Shown here: positions 1-5,634 of the stretch, piece by piece
How positions within the stretch are numbered: position 1 is the stretch's first letter
Layout: each line of letters opens with the position of its first letter
Assembly (NCBI GenBank): GCA_943328865.2
Contig: CALQBR020000096.1
Coordinates: 1-6,116 of the forward strand
DNA from: Sphingobacterium thalpophilum
GTDB taxonomy: Bacteria > Bacteroidota > Bacteroidia > Flavobacteriales > Flavobacteriaceae
Length of the DNA stretch: 6,116 bases
Direction of reading: 5' to 3'
Translations under genes and position numbers: made by a program
Notes under the pieces: generated by a model
What the model was told of the DNA's origin: nothing
The model's database searches: none
The model's input: only the letters and a program-made list of their open reading frames with translations

Positions 1-129
1 ATTAGTTACAATGGGTTGTATTATGTTATCGGGATAACCTTTGCGCTATTTACTACCGCCATCGCGGGACTTTTTCCGGCTTTGAAAGCGAGTAAAGTGG
101 ACCCCGTAGAAATTATAAGAGGCAAATAA
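1..129 (+). CDS. FtsX-like ABC transporter permease, C-terminal end (5' truncated by window)
   Basis: Frame 1 is open from the first base to the TAA at 127-129 and gives 42 residues. They form one hydrophobic segment (roughly YYVIGITFALFTTAIAGLF) followed by the basic tail PALKASKVDPVEIIRGK. A last transmembrane helix followed by 'FPAxKASKxDPVEIIR' is the usual C-terminus of FtsX/MacB/LolC-LolE type permeases of the inner membrane. These work with a cytoplasmic ATPase to extract lipoproteins or drive periplasmic export. The ATPase gene starts 2 bp after the stop, so the two are almost certainly one operon. The fragment cannot show whether the permease is of the LolC/E, MacB or another FtsX-like subtype. 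Confidence 0.85.
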   Translation: MSYNGLYYVIGITFALFTTAIAGLFPALKASKVDPVEIIRGK

Positions 130-131
130 GT

Positions 132-812
132 ATGGACAATAATAAAGTTTTAGAAACCATTGGCTTGACCAAATATTTTTATGACCCTGTAAAGTTTCAG
201 GTGCTCAAGGGAATTGATATGCACATCAATCACGGGGAATTTGTTTCTATAGTGGGTAAATCAGGTTGTGGCAAATCGACTTTGCTGTATTTATTGTCAA
301 CGATGGATACGGATTATGAAGGGCAATTATTAATCGATGATATCCTGATAACGGGACAATCGGATGTTCGTTTGGCTAGGATTCGCAATGAACAAATTGG
401 TTTTGTTTTTCAGTTTCACTATTTGCTTTCAGAATACAATGTTTTAAAAAATGTGATGCTTCCGGGTTTGAAATTAGGAAAATATGCGTCGCAGGAATTA
501 GAGTATAAGGCTTTGGCACATTTGCGCACGCTAGGGATGGAGCAGCAAGCCTTAAAGATGCCCAATCAGTTGAGTGGCGGGGAAAAACAACGGGTAGCCA
601 TTGCTAGAGCCTTAATTAATGATCCTTTGGTTATTATGGGCGATGAACCCACGGGTAATTTGGATCGAAAAAATAGTGATATGGTTTTTGATATTTTTAA
701 TACCTTGACCCAAGAACAAAATCAAACGTTATTGATTGTCACCCACGATACAGATTTTGCACAAAGAACCCACCGTACCATCGTTATGGAAGATGGACGG
801 ATTATTTCCTAA
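132..812 (+). CDS. LolD/MacB-type ABC transporter ATP-binding protein
   Basis: This 226-aa protein is a complete single-domain ABC ATPase, the normal length for LolD-like proteins. Visible motifs in order are Walker [10 protein letters not shown] (42-50), Q-loop Gln94 in FVFQ, signature LSGGE (147-151), Walker B ending in MGDEP (Asp171, Glu172), D-loop GNLD (175-178) and H-loop His205 in VTHD. The 'DEPTGNLD' wording is typical of the LolD/MacB/FtsE branch that serves FtsX-like permeases. It should bind and hydrolyse ATP on the cytoplasmic face and power the permease encoded just upstream, with a 2-bp gap. All catalytic residues are present. The ATG at 132 is the first start after the permease stop and gives a standard N-terminus. 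The substrate is not shown by the sequence: lipoprotein release to the outer membrane and efflux are both possible. Confidence 0.93.
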   Translation: MDNNKVLETIGLTKYFYDPVKFQVLKGIDMHINHGEFVSIVGKSGCGKSTLLYLLSTMDTDYEGQLLIDDILITGQSDVRLARIRNEQIGFVFQFHYLLSEYNVLKNVMLPGLKLGKYASQELEYKALAHLRTLGMEQQALKMPNQLSGGEKQRVAIARALINDPLVIMGDEPTGNLDRKNSDMVFDIFNTLTQEQNQTLLIVTHDTDFAQRTHRTIVMEDGRIIS

Positions 813-827
813 GTGCTTATTGCACTT
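811..827 (+). terminator. Weak hairpin at the end of the ABC operon
   Basis: The perfect 6-bp inverted repeat AAGTGC / GCACTT with a 5-nt loop begins inside the ATPase stop codon (810-812). It is followed by CAATTTCAAG, not a T-run, so it is at best a weak or Rho-assisted end. It could equally protect the mRNA 3' end. Confidence 0.3.
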
Positions 828-964
828 CAATTTCAAGCAGATTACTATTTTAATTTTTAAGTGATTATAAAAATATAAGTAATGAATACTGTTTGATGTC
901 GCATTTTAAAACCATCACAAAACAATTCAACATTCTGATTTTAAAAAACCCATAACTATTTTAG

Positions 965-999
965 ACTTTTTACTTTACGACTTTAAAACTTTCGACTTA
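965..999. repeat. Phased ACTTT repeat
   Basis: ACTTT occurs at 965, 972, 980 and 988, and ACTTA at 995, with a 7-8 bp period. The repeat lies in the 258-bp spacer (813-1070) between the ABC operon and the BspA-like gene. The spacer otherwise holds the weak hairpin at its left end, the promoter at its right end and AT-rich sequence; I see no convincing gene in it. Confidence 0.6.
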
Positions 1000-1021
1000 C
1001 TTAAATTTCTTTTTTGCCAAG

Positions 1022-1049
1022 TTGTGATTAAAATAAATTCTTAGTTTTG
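1022..1049 (+). promoter_or_regulatory. Bacteroidota-type promoter of the BspA-like gene
   Basis: TTG (1022-1024), 17 nt, then TAGTTTTG (1042-1049), followed by C. This fits the Flavobacterium promoter pattern TTG-(17 to 23)-TAnnTTTG. Transcription should start near 1054-1057, leaving a short A-rich leader of about 15 nt before the ATG at 1071. It also decides the start: an upstream in-frame TTG at 1047 lies inside the -7 box and would not be on the mRNA. Confidence 0.72.
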
Positions 1050-1070
1050 CTTTCAAATAAAACTATAATT

Positions 1071-2738
1071 ATGAAAAAAATAGTACTCCTACTTATTGCA
1101 CTTTTTTTAACCGCTCAAACAATCAAAGCACAAACCGTTGTATTAGATGCAAATGGCGTTACCATAAAATATACAGGCACTACAGTTCCATCGCCCTATT
1201 TTATTCAAGCAAGCCCAAGAGGAACATTGGAATGGTTTGCCATTGTCGATAATACAACTAAAAACAATATATCTGATTATGCCAAAAATGATCAAAGTGG
1301 TTCTTATTTTACACCACCGGGCAGTTCAACGCCTATTCCTTTTAATAATATAGTTACAACTCTTGTGACCAATATGGATAGTCTGTTTCGGGAGGCCCCC
1401 GCCTTTAACCAACCTATTGGGTCTTGGGATGTAAGTAGTGTGAATAATATGTATGGGATGTTTATTCAAGCTTCTACCTTTAATCAGCCAATTGGGTATT
1501 GGGATGTGGGAAATGTGACTAATATGTCTTCTATGTTTAGCAACGCTAAAACCTTTAATCAGCCTATTGGGTCTTGGAATGTGAGTAAAGTGACTGATAT
1601 GAGTTATATGTTTATAGGCCTAAACACCTTTAATCAACCTATTGGGTCTTGGGATGTAAGTAAGGTGACTAATATGCAGCGCATGTTTTATGGTGCTGCC
1701 GAATTTAACCAACCTATTGGGTCTTGGGATGTGAGAAATGTGACTAATATGCAAGAGATGTTTTGGTATAATACTTCCTTTAATCAGCCTATTGGGTCTT
1801 GGGATGTGAGTAGTGTTACTGATATGGGTGGGATGTTTACTGGCGCTAACAACTTTAATCAGCCTATTGGGTCTTGGGATGTGAGTAATGTGACTGATAT
1901 GTCTCTTATGTTTGGCGACGCTCGCACCTTTAATCAGCCTATTGGGTCTTGGGATGTAAGTAATGTGACTTACATGATTGGGATGTTTTCTGCTGCTGCT
2001 GCTTTTAATCACCCTATTGGGTCTTGGGATGTGAGAAATGTGACTGAAATGTGGGAGATGTTTTACAACGCTACCAACTTTAATCAGTCTATTGGGTCTT
2101 GGAATGTGAGTAAAGTGACTGACATGACTGCTATGTTTTACAATGCTACCACCTTTAATCAGCCTATTGGGTCTTGGGATGTGAGTAACGTGACTAATAT
2201 GCTGCAGATGTTTGTCGGCGCTAACAACTTTAATCAGTCTATTGGCTCTTGGGATGTGGGTAAAGTGACTAATATGGATGATATGTTTAGTGGGGCTCAA
2301 CTTTCTACCGCTAATTATGATGCTACTCTCATAGGTTGGTCAACAATAGGGCCAAATGAAACTCCTTTACAACCAAATGTGAATTTTGATGGTGGCAATT
2401 CTAATTATTGCAATGGTGCCTCAGCACGAAATGCTATAATGAATACTTATGGTTGGACGATTACTGATGCGGGTCTTAATTGTACTGGTTTAGATACAGA
2501 AACATTTGATGCAACAAGTTTAAAACTTTATCCTAATCCAGTTATTAGCGAGTTAAATGTTACTCTTGATTTTAATCTTATCAATCAACCTTATACTATC
2601 ATTGATGGTTTGGGAAGAGTAGTTTTAAAAGGCAAACTCAATGAAGTTGAAAGCACTATCAATGTAGAGCAATTACCGAAAGGTATTTATTATATAAAGT
2701 TGTCAGATAACAACACAAGCAAGTTTATTAAAGAGTAA
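1071..2738 (+). CDS. Secreted BspA/DUF285 repeat surface protein with T9SS type A sorting domain
   Basis: The 555-aa protein starts at ATG 1071. A Sec signal peptide covers residues 1-20 (MKK, hydrophobic [10 protein letters not shown], likely cleavage IKA|QTV). Residues 21-111 are a non-repeated lead-in. Residues 112-411 are twelve exact 25-residue units built on [10 protein letters not shown]...VT(N/D)MxxMF, the BspA-like DUF285 leucine-rich-repeat variant. A cap follows ([12 protein letters not shown]..., with Cys447 and Cys471 that could pair). The C-terminus from LYPNP (486-490) to 555 is a typical ~70-residue type A sorting domain. The protein is therefore expected to cross the inner membrane by Sec and the outer membrane by the type IX system, ending on the surface or outside. 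BspA-like proteins in other bacteria are linked to adhesion; the ligand here is unknown. It has its own promoter and terminator and stands alone. A longer start at TTG 1047 is rejected because it sits in the promoter box. Confidence 0.9.
   Translation: MKKIVLLLIALFLTAQTIKAQTVVLDANGVTIKYTGTTVPSPYFIQASPRGTLEWFAIVDNTTKNNISDYAKNDQSGSYFTPPGSSTPIPFNNIVTTLVTNMDSLFREAPAFNQPIGSWDVSSVNNMYGMFIQASTFNQPIGYWDVGNVTNMSSMFSNAKTFNQPIGSWNVSKVTDMSYMFIGLNTFNQPIGSWDVSKVTNMQRMFYGAAEFNQPIGSWDVRNVTNMQEMFWYNTSFNQPIGSWDVSSVTDMGGMFTGANNFNQPIGSWDVSNVTDMSLMFGDARTFNQPIGSWDVSNVTYMIGMFSAAAAFNHPIGSWDVRNVTEMWEMFYNATNFNQSIGSWNVSKVTDMTAMFYNATTFNQPIGSWDVSNVTNMLQMFVGANNFNQSIGSWDVGKVTNMDDMFSGAQLSTANYDATLIGWSTIGPNETPLQPNVNFDGGNSNYCNGASARNAIMNTYGWTITDAGLNCTGLDTETFDATSLKLYPNPVISELNVTLDFNLINQPYTIIDGLGRVVLKGKLNEVESTINVEQLPKGIYYIKLSDNNTSKFIKE
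1404..2303 (+). repeat. Twelve 75-bp tandem coding repeats (25 aa each)
   Basis: Units start every 75 bp from 1404 to 2229 with no length variation. Each begins TTTAA(T/C)CA and encodes FN(Q/H)(P/S)IG(S/Y)W(D/N)V, then x-x-V-(T/N)-x-M-x-x-M-F and a five-residue tail. The first half of each unit is nearly identical in DNA (for example CCTATTGGGTCTTGG), while the xx pair and the tail differ in almost every unit. The strict 75-bp period explains a long antisense open frame here, which is not a gene. Confidence 0.97.
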
Positions 2739-2753
2739 ATTATCATCATAATC

Positions 2754-2780
2754 AAGTCACCTATACGGTGGCTTTTTTTT
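2754..2780 (+). terminator. Rho-independent terminator of the BspA-like gene
   Basis: The stem AGTCACC (2755-2761) pairs with GGTGGCT (2767-2773) through one G-U pair. The loop is TATAC, and an eight-T run at 2773-2780 follows. The hairpin starts 16 nt after the stop codon and is a canonical terminator for the + strand gene. Confidence 0.88.
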
Positions 2781-2829
2781 ATAAAATGTTTTTCAAAAAA
2801 TTGATTTATAAATGATAGCCCACCCGAAA

Positions 2830-2843
2830 TTGATTTTAATCAA
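2830..2843. promoter_or_regulatory. FNR/CRP-family-like palindrome
   Basis: TTGATTTTAATCAA matches TTGAT-n4-ATCAA, the consensus of FNR-type regulators, in all ten fixed positions. It lies in the 168-bp spacer between the BspA terminator and the 3' end of the pentapeptide gene, which points towards it. No gene is obviously placed to be controlled by it. In AT-rich DNA such a palindrome can arise by chance, so function is only suggested. Confidence 0.3.
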
Positions 2844-2948
2844 AAGGTAGAAAGTTGTAAAAAGATAAACCTAACCAAGTTAAAAGAATGGGGTGATTTG
2901 AATAGAGAAATTTTGATATTTGCATCCAAACAAACCTAACTCAGTTTT

Positions 2949-3521
2949 TTAATTTGAAACTTCAATTTCGTATTTATGGAGCAATCCTTTGACGCCTTCT
3001 ATGGAAAACAGCGCTTTTTTTAGTTTCGTTTTTGTAGGATCGATGGTATAGTTGTAACTGGTTTTGAAATTGGCTTTGTTGGCAATTGCTTTTGCAAATT
3101 CGGAACGGTACAAATCACAAGAATCGAAAATAACTTCGGTTAGATCGGCACCCATAAAATCTACCGCAATAATACTACAATTGGTAAACGAGGTGCCTTT
3201 TAGTTTTAGGGTATAGAATTTTGAAAAGTCGAGTGTACATGCATTAAAAGCAATTTCAAAAATCAATTTGTCGCACATGGCAAAATTGACTTCTTTTATT
3301 TCGCAGCGGTTAAAGGTAACAGTCCTGAAGGCCACATAATTGATTTTTGCGCCACTAAAGGTACAATCGTTAAAAACACAATCAATAAAGGTTACGGCTA
3401 AAAAGATACATTGGGAGAAATTACAATTGGTAAAAGTGCAGCACTCAAATTCCTTAAAATTGACTTCTTCTTCACGATAGGTGAGGTTATGGTATTCAAG
3501 ATCAAGTAAATATTGAGTCAT
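2949..3521 (-). CDS. Pentapeptide-repeat protein (right-handed beta-helix)
   Basis: The 190-aa protein is made almost entirely of pentapeptide repeats. The central residue is Phe, Leu or Ile at every fifth position from 25 to 80, and again from 92 to about 152 after a 2-residue phase shift. Such proteins fold as a four-sided right-handed beta-helix, here about seven coils. The C-terminal part (IDPTKTKLKKALFSIEGV, then GLLHKYEIEV) resembles the cap common in Bacteroidota family members. Eleven cysteines are present, six of them exactly one coil apart. No signal peptide or membrane segment is seen, so it should be cytoplasmic. Qnr and MfpA, which protect DNA gyrase from quinolones, share this fold, but Qnr is ~215 aa and carries projecting loops; I cannot assign that activity here. 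The gene begins just past the terminator of tRNA-Arg, and no clean separate promoter is visible. The ATG at 3521 is the chosen start, with an A-rich leader (ACAGAAAA) immediately before it. Confidence 0.88.
   Translation of the reverse strand: MTQYLLDLEYHNLTYREEEVNFKEFECCTFTNCNFSQCIFLAVTFIDCVFNDCTFSGAKINYVAFRTVTFNRCEIKEVNFAMCDKLIFEIAFNACTLDFSKFYTLKLKGTSFTNCSIIAVDFMGADLTEVIFDSCDLYRSEFAKAIANKANFKTSYNYTIDPTKTKLKKALFSIEGVKGLLHKYEIEVSN
3069..3434 (-). repeat. Six 20-residue coils marked F-x-x-C in the pentapeptide protein
   Basis: Coils begin at residues 30, 50, 70, 92, 112 and 132 with FTNC, FNDC, FNRC, FNAC, FTNC and FDSC. Five coils are 20 residues long and one (70-91) is 22. A seventh begins FKTS at 152, where Ser replaces Cys. 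Twenty residues equal one turn of the four-sided helix. Confidence 0.85.
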
Positions 3522-3550
3522 TTTTCTGTAAAAAAGGGCTTTAAAAGCAA

Positions 3551-3584
3551 AAACGCAATTACCAAAAATAGGATAATTGCGTTT
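3551..3584 (-). terminator. Terminator of tRNA-Arg
   Basis: The perfect 11-bp inverted repeat AAACGCAATTA (3551-3561) / TAATTGCGTTT (3574-3584) has a 12-nt loop. Read on the - strand it begins 6 nt after the tRNA 3' end and runs into GTTTTTGCTTTT, a good T-rich tail. The + direction is also T-rich (GTTTATTTTG), but no + gene reads into it. Confidence 0.82.
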
Positions 3585-3590
3585 ATTTTG

Positions 3591-3664
3591 TGACCTCGAC
3601 TGGATTCAAACCAGTAACCTCTTGAGCCGTAATCAAGTGCGCTATTCAGTTGCGCCACGAGGCC
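3591..3664 (-). tRNA. tRNA-Arg (anticodon ACG)
   Basis: A 74-nt cloverleaf folds fully. The acceptor stem is GGCCTCG/CGAGGTC with one G2-U71 wobble, the D stem GCGC/GCGC, the anticodon stem CTTGA/TCAAG with loop TTACGGC, the variable loop AGGTT and the T stem ACTGG/CCAGT. The anticodon ACG is at 3628-3630 on the + strand, so A34 is expected to be edited to inosine to read CGU, CGC and CGA. The discriminator is A73. CCA is not encoded, as the next bases are CAA. The T loop is TTTGAAT, with U56 in place of C56, and the D loop is AACTGAATA, with A19 in place of G19. It has its own promoter and terminator. Confidence 0.96.
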
Positions 3665-3676
3665 TTATTGCGGGTG

Positions 3677-3706
3677 CAAATATAGGAATTAATGTTTAAT
3701 GTGCAA
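3677..3706 (-). promoter_or_regulatory. Promoter of tRNA-Arg
   Basis: On the - strand, TTG (3706-3704), 19 nt, then TATATTTG (3684-3677), followed by C. This is a full match to TTG-n-TAnnTTTG. The -7 box ends 12 nt before tRNA position 1, so the 5' leader would be only about 5-8 nt. Confidence 0.75.
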
Positions 3707-3753
3707 GGTTATGGGTTTAAAAAAACAAAAAAATAAGTGATAGTGAGCACGGC

Positions 3754-3777
3754 GCTTTGCGATTACGAATCCAAAGC
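3754..3777 (-). other. Hairpin across the stop codon of the 47-aa gene
   Basis: On the - strand GCTTTG-GATT-CGT-AATC-G-CAAAGC forms a ten-pair stem with one bulged G and a 3-nt loop, overlapping the TAA at 3765-3763. A T-rich run (3733-3719) follows only about 20 nt later, so it is not a classic terminator. It could be a weak one or a 3'-end stabiliser. Confidence 0.4.
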
Positions 3778-3906
3778 CCTTTTGGTCACATAAAAGCGAT
3801 ACCCAATAATGGCCAATTGCCATTTTTTTGCCTTGGCGAGATCCAATCTTTTTTTGGAAAAACTCGGCAGGATGAGTCTATTGATTTTAGCTAATATTTT
3901 GTACAT
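3763..3906 (-). CDS. Small basic 47-aa protein, conserved-looking, function unknown
   Basis: ATG at 3906 to TAA at 3763 gives 47 residues: MYKILAKINRLILPSFSKKR, then LDLAKAKKWQLAIIGYRFYV and TKRALDS. It is strongly basic and aromatic. From memory of the group, very similar short proteins (MYK-LAKIN, LPS, LDLAKA, QLAIIGYR-YVT-ALD) recur in Flavobacteriaceae; that is recollection, not a search. The codons read as ordinary coding sequence with no stops or odd runs. There is no signal peptide and no clear membrane helix; the QLAIIGY stretch is too short. It starts 25 nt after the terminator hairpin of the upstream 74-aa gene and ends 57 nt before the tRNA-Arg promoter, so it fills an otherwise unexplained gap exactly. 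No full promoter is visible; TATCTTTT (3931-3924) is a weak -7 candidate. Function is not inferable. Confidence 0.72.
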   Translation of the reverse strand: MYKILAKINRLILPSFSKKRLDLAKAKKWQLAIIGYRFYVTKRALDS

Positions 3907-3930
3907 CAATTTTTTTTAGATTGAAAAGAT

Positions 3931-3968
3931 AAAAAAAAGAGGCTGTCTTACTGGATAAAGAGCCTCTT
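3931..3968 (-). terminator. Rho-independent terminator of the 74-aa gene
   Basis: On the - strand AAGAGGCT pairs perfectly with AGCCTCTT across a 16-nt loop. A run of eight T (complement of 3931-3938) overlaps the stem end. It starts 21 nt after the stop at 3990. Confidence 0.9.
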
Positions 3969-3989
3969 AGGTTTATTTTGAATAGTGTT

Positions 3990-4214
3990 TTAATCCTTGT
4001 CTTGTTTGTTATTGGCAATGGCAAAATTCCTAGATTTTTTTTCATAAGTCGCATACGATTTGTCACTTGGGTTAACAATCACCGTTTTTACTGTGATTTC
4101 ATCACCCAATTTAAAACTTTTGGCTACCATTTGATAATCTAGAAGAAACGCACCACAAAAGTAATTTCCGTTTTCATCTTTTTCAATAATTCCTGTATAA
4201 ATTCCTTTTGACAT
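3990..4214 (-). CDS. Small hypothetical protein, 74 aa
   Basis: I do not recognise the family. The 74-aa product starts MSKGIYTGIIEKDENGNYFC and continues with alternating hydrophobic and polar stretches (GAFLLDYQMVAKSF, KLGDEITVKTVIVNP). These suggest a small all-beta fold such as a barrel, with a charged, probably flexible tail (NNKQDKD). There is one Cys (20), no signal peptide and no membrane helix, so it is likely cytoplasmic. A -7-like box, TAGTTTTG, lies 25 nt upstream (4246-4239), and a strong terminator follows, so it is a stand-alone unit between the MFS gene and the 47-aa gene. The ATG at 4214 fits the promoter distance. Well-formed signals on both sides make it a real gene despite its size. 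Confidence 0.78.
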   Translation of the reverse strand: MSKGIYTGIIEKDENGNYFCGAFLLDYQMVAKSFKLGDEITVKTVIVNPSDKSYATYEKKSRNFAIANNKQDKD

Positions 4215-4238
4215 GGTTTTTTTCTATTTTTTATGTTG

Positions 4239-4246
4239 CAAAACTA
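4239..4246 (-). promoter_or_regulatory. -7 box upstream of the 74-aa gene
   Basis: TAGTTTTG followed by C on the - strand is identical to the -7 box of the BspA-like gene and sits 24 nt before the ATG at 4214. No TTG is found 17-23 nt further upstream, so the -33 element is missing or degenerate. Confidence 0.5.
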
Positions 4247-4323
4247 ATCAATTTCTGTTGATAATGCTTGAAATGCTATGCAATTCCGTGATCCTATTAA
4301 AAGAATAAAACATGCAATTGTTG

Positions 4324-5541
4324 TTACATGCGATGCTCCGTTTCTAATAATCGTTGTAACCAAATGCAGCATATTGTCGCCAATAAACCGAAACTACCCA
4401 TGACCAACCAATTGGTTTGATAGCCAAAGTGAGCAATAACTTCCATTCCCATTTTAGAACTCACGATATGCGCCAAGCTAAAGCTCATCGTATAAAATGC
4501 CATGTAGCGGCCTTCGTGGCCACTGGGTGCTCTGCTCATCGCGAAAGAATTTGAAAATGGAAAAACAAGCATCTCTCCGATAGAGACTAAAATCATACTG
4601 ATGACCAATATACCAGCCCAAACATTGATTAATAACGAATAAAAACTGATGGTCATCAAAAGTGAACCCCAAAGAATGATTTTTAATTTGTGGACTTTAT
4701 TCCTTTCAAAATAACTTACAAACGGCATTTCTAGAGAGAAAATCAGTAATCCGTTTAGGGTCATTAATAAACCCGTTTGAAATTCAGTTAGCCCAAACCT
4801 GACATGATGGTATAAAGGCAAAGCAGTGAAGAGTTGAAAGAAAATCATGGCAGTAACAAAACTCACAAATAGGAAAACCCAAAATATTTTATCCTTAAAA
4901 ACGGAGGCTGTTTCCAACTCTTTAGGGTGAAGATTTAATGGCGTAACTTTCTTTTTCTCTTTGACTAGAAAAGCAAAAATTAAAATGGATACAATACAAG
5001 TAGTCCCATCTATCCAAAATAAGCCCTGATAACCGATATTCATAATAATTAAACCTCCCAAAGCAGGCCCTGCTGCAAAACCAAGATTGACTGCCAATCG
5101 AACCAAAGTCAAAGCACGTGTTCTGATTTCGGGTTTTGCATAAGCGCCAAGCGACACAAACATTGCTGGTCGAAACATATCGGCTAAAACCATAATGCTA
5201 AACATCCCGATGCACAAACCCAAAAAGGAAGTAATGAATTGAATGACAAAAAATAAGAGTCCGCTAGAGAGTAAACTAAAAACCATCACCTTGTAAAATC
5301 CGATTTTATCGGATAATTTCCCACCCAACCAGGAACCCATCATAGAACCCAAGCCGAATGACACCATAATCCAACCAACTTCACCGTAGGTAAAGTGTAA
5401 ATCTTCTTTCAAATATTTTGATAAAAAAGGCAAAACCATTGTACCCGCACGATTGATAAAGGTGATGATAGCCAAGATCCATATTTCTCTTGAAAATCCT
5501 CTGAAATTGTCGATATAGCGGTCAAACCCTTTTTTAAACAT
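4324..5541 (-). CDS. MFS transporter, probable drug:H+ antiporter (DHA1-like)
   Basis: The 405-aa protein has about twelve hydrophobic segments and the length of a typical 12-helix major facilitator. The loop between helices 2 and 3 carries a motif A variant (G69, then GGKLSDKIG, 73-81). Helix 4 has Asp121 and Arg124 in LADMFRPA, the position of motif B. Helix 5 has GFAAGPALGG (154-163), the antiporter motif C. A basic, charged loop near 194-218 separates the two halves. Motif C argues for proton-driven efflux across the inner membrane; the substrate is unknown. ATG 5541 is the start because the codon before it is an in-frame TGA, the two ATGs overlapping as ATGAATG. No clear promoter was found; the nearest box, TAGACTTTG (5587-5579), has one base too many. 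It is divergent from the TatD-like gene and has no obvious partner such as a TolC or adaptor protein. No terminator hairpin is evident after the stop. Confidence 0.9.
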   Translation of the reverse strand: MFKKGFDRYIDNFRGFSREIWILAIITFINRAGTMVLPFLSKYLKEDLHFTYGEVGWIMVSFGLGSMMGSWLGGKLSDKIGFYKVMVFSLLSSGLLFFVIQFITSFLGLCIGMFSIMVLADMFRPAMFVSLGAYAKPEIRTRALTLVRLAVNLGFAAGPALGGLIIMNIGYQGLFWIDGTTCIVSILIFAFLVKEKKKVTPLNLHPKELETASVFKDKIFWVFLFVSFVTAMIFFQLFTALPLYHHVRFGLTEFQTGLLMTLNGLLIFSLEMPFVSYFERNKVHKLKIILWGSLLMTISFYSLLINVWAGILVISMILVSIGEMLVFPFSNSFAMSRAPSGHEGRYMAFYTMSFSLAHIVSSKMGMEVIAHFGYQTNWLVMGSFGLLATICCIWLQRLLETEHRM

Positions 5542-5634
5542 TCATTTTGAATTACAGCATTGCAAAAGCGTAAAGTTACAAAGTCTAACAGATAAATTTG
5601 GATTAAATTAAATGTTTTGTCTTCGACTTTTAGT

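Noticed and set aside
896..955. 19-codon + frame MSHFKTITKQFNILILKNP in the 813-1070 spacer
   Set aside because: Very short, AT-biased composition, no promoter or terminator tied to it.
1620..2300. Long antisense open frame (226 aa) over the BspA repeats
   Set aside because: It follows from the strict 75-bp period: one stop-free antisense unit repeated stays stop-free. The product is a monotonous His/Arg/Pro-rich repeat with no start signals.
1404..2303. Diversity-generating retroelement acting on the repeats
   Set aside because: No reverse transcriptase, template repeat or accessory gene in the window, and the variable codons are not limited to adenine-derived changes.
1404..2303. CRISPR array
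   Set aside because: The regular 75-bp repeats are in-frame coding units of a secreted protein, with no spacer-like unique segments of matching length and no cas genes.
2949..3521. Calling the pentapeptide protein a Qnr quinolone-resistance protein
   Set aside because: The fold is shared, but it is shorter than Qnr, lacks recognisable projecting loops, and nothing nearby suggests resistance.
3887..4078. 63-aa frame on the - strand
   Set aside because: It runs across the end of the 74-aa gene, its terminator and the start of the 47-aa gene in another frame. Low-complexity Lys/Phe content, no promoter.
4278..4319. Direct repeat ATGCAATT (4278-4285 and 4312-4319) after the MFS gene
   Set aside because: Only 8 bp in AT-rich DNA, with no hairpin or T-run to make it a terminator.
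4478..4672. 64-aa frame inside the MFS gene
   Set aside because: Out-of-frame shadow of a well-supported transporter on the same strand.
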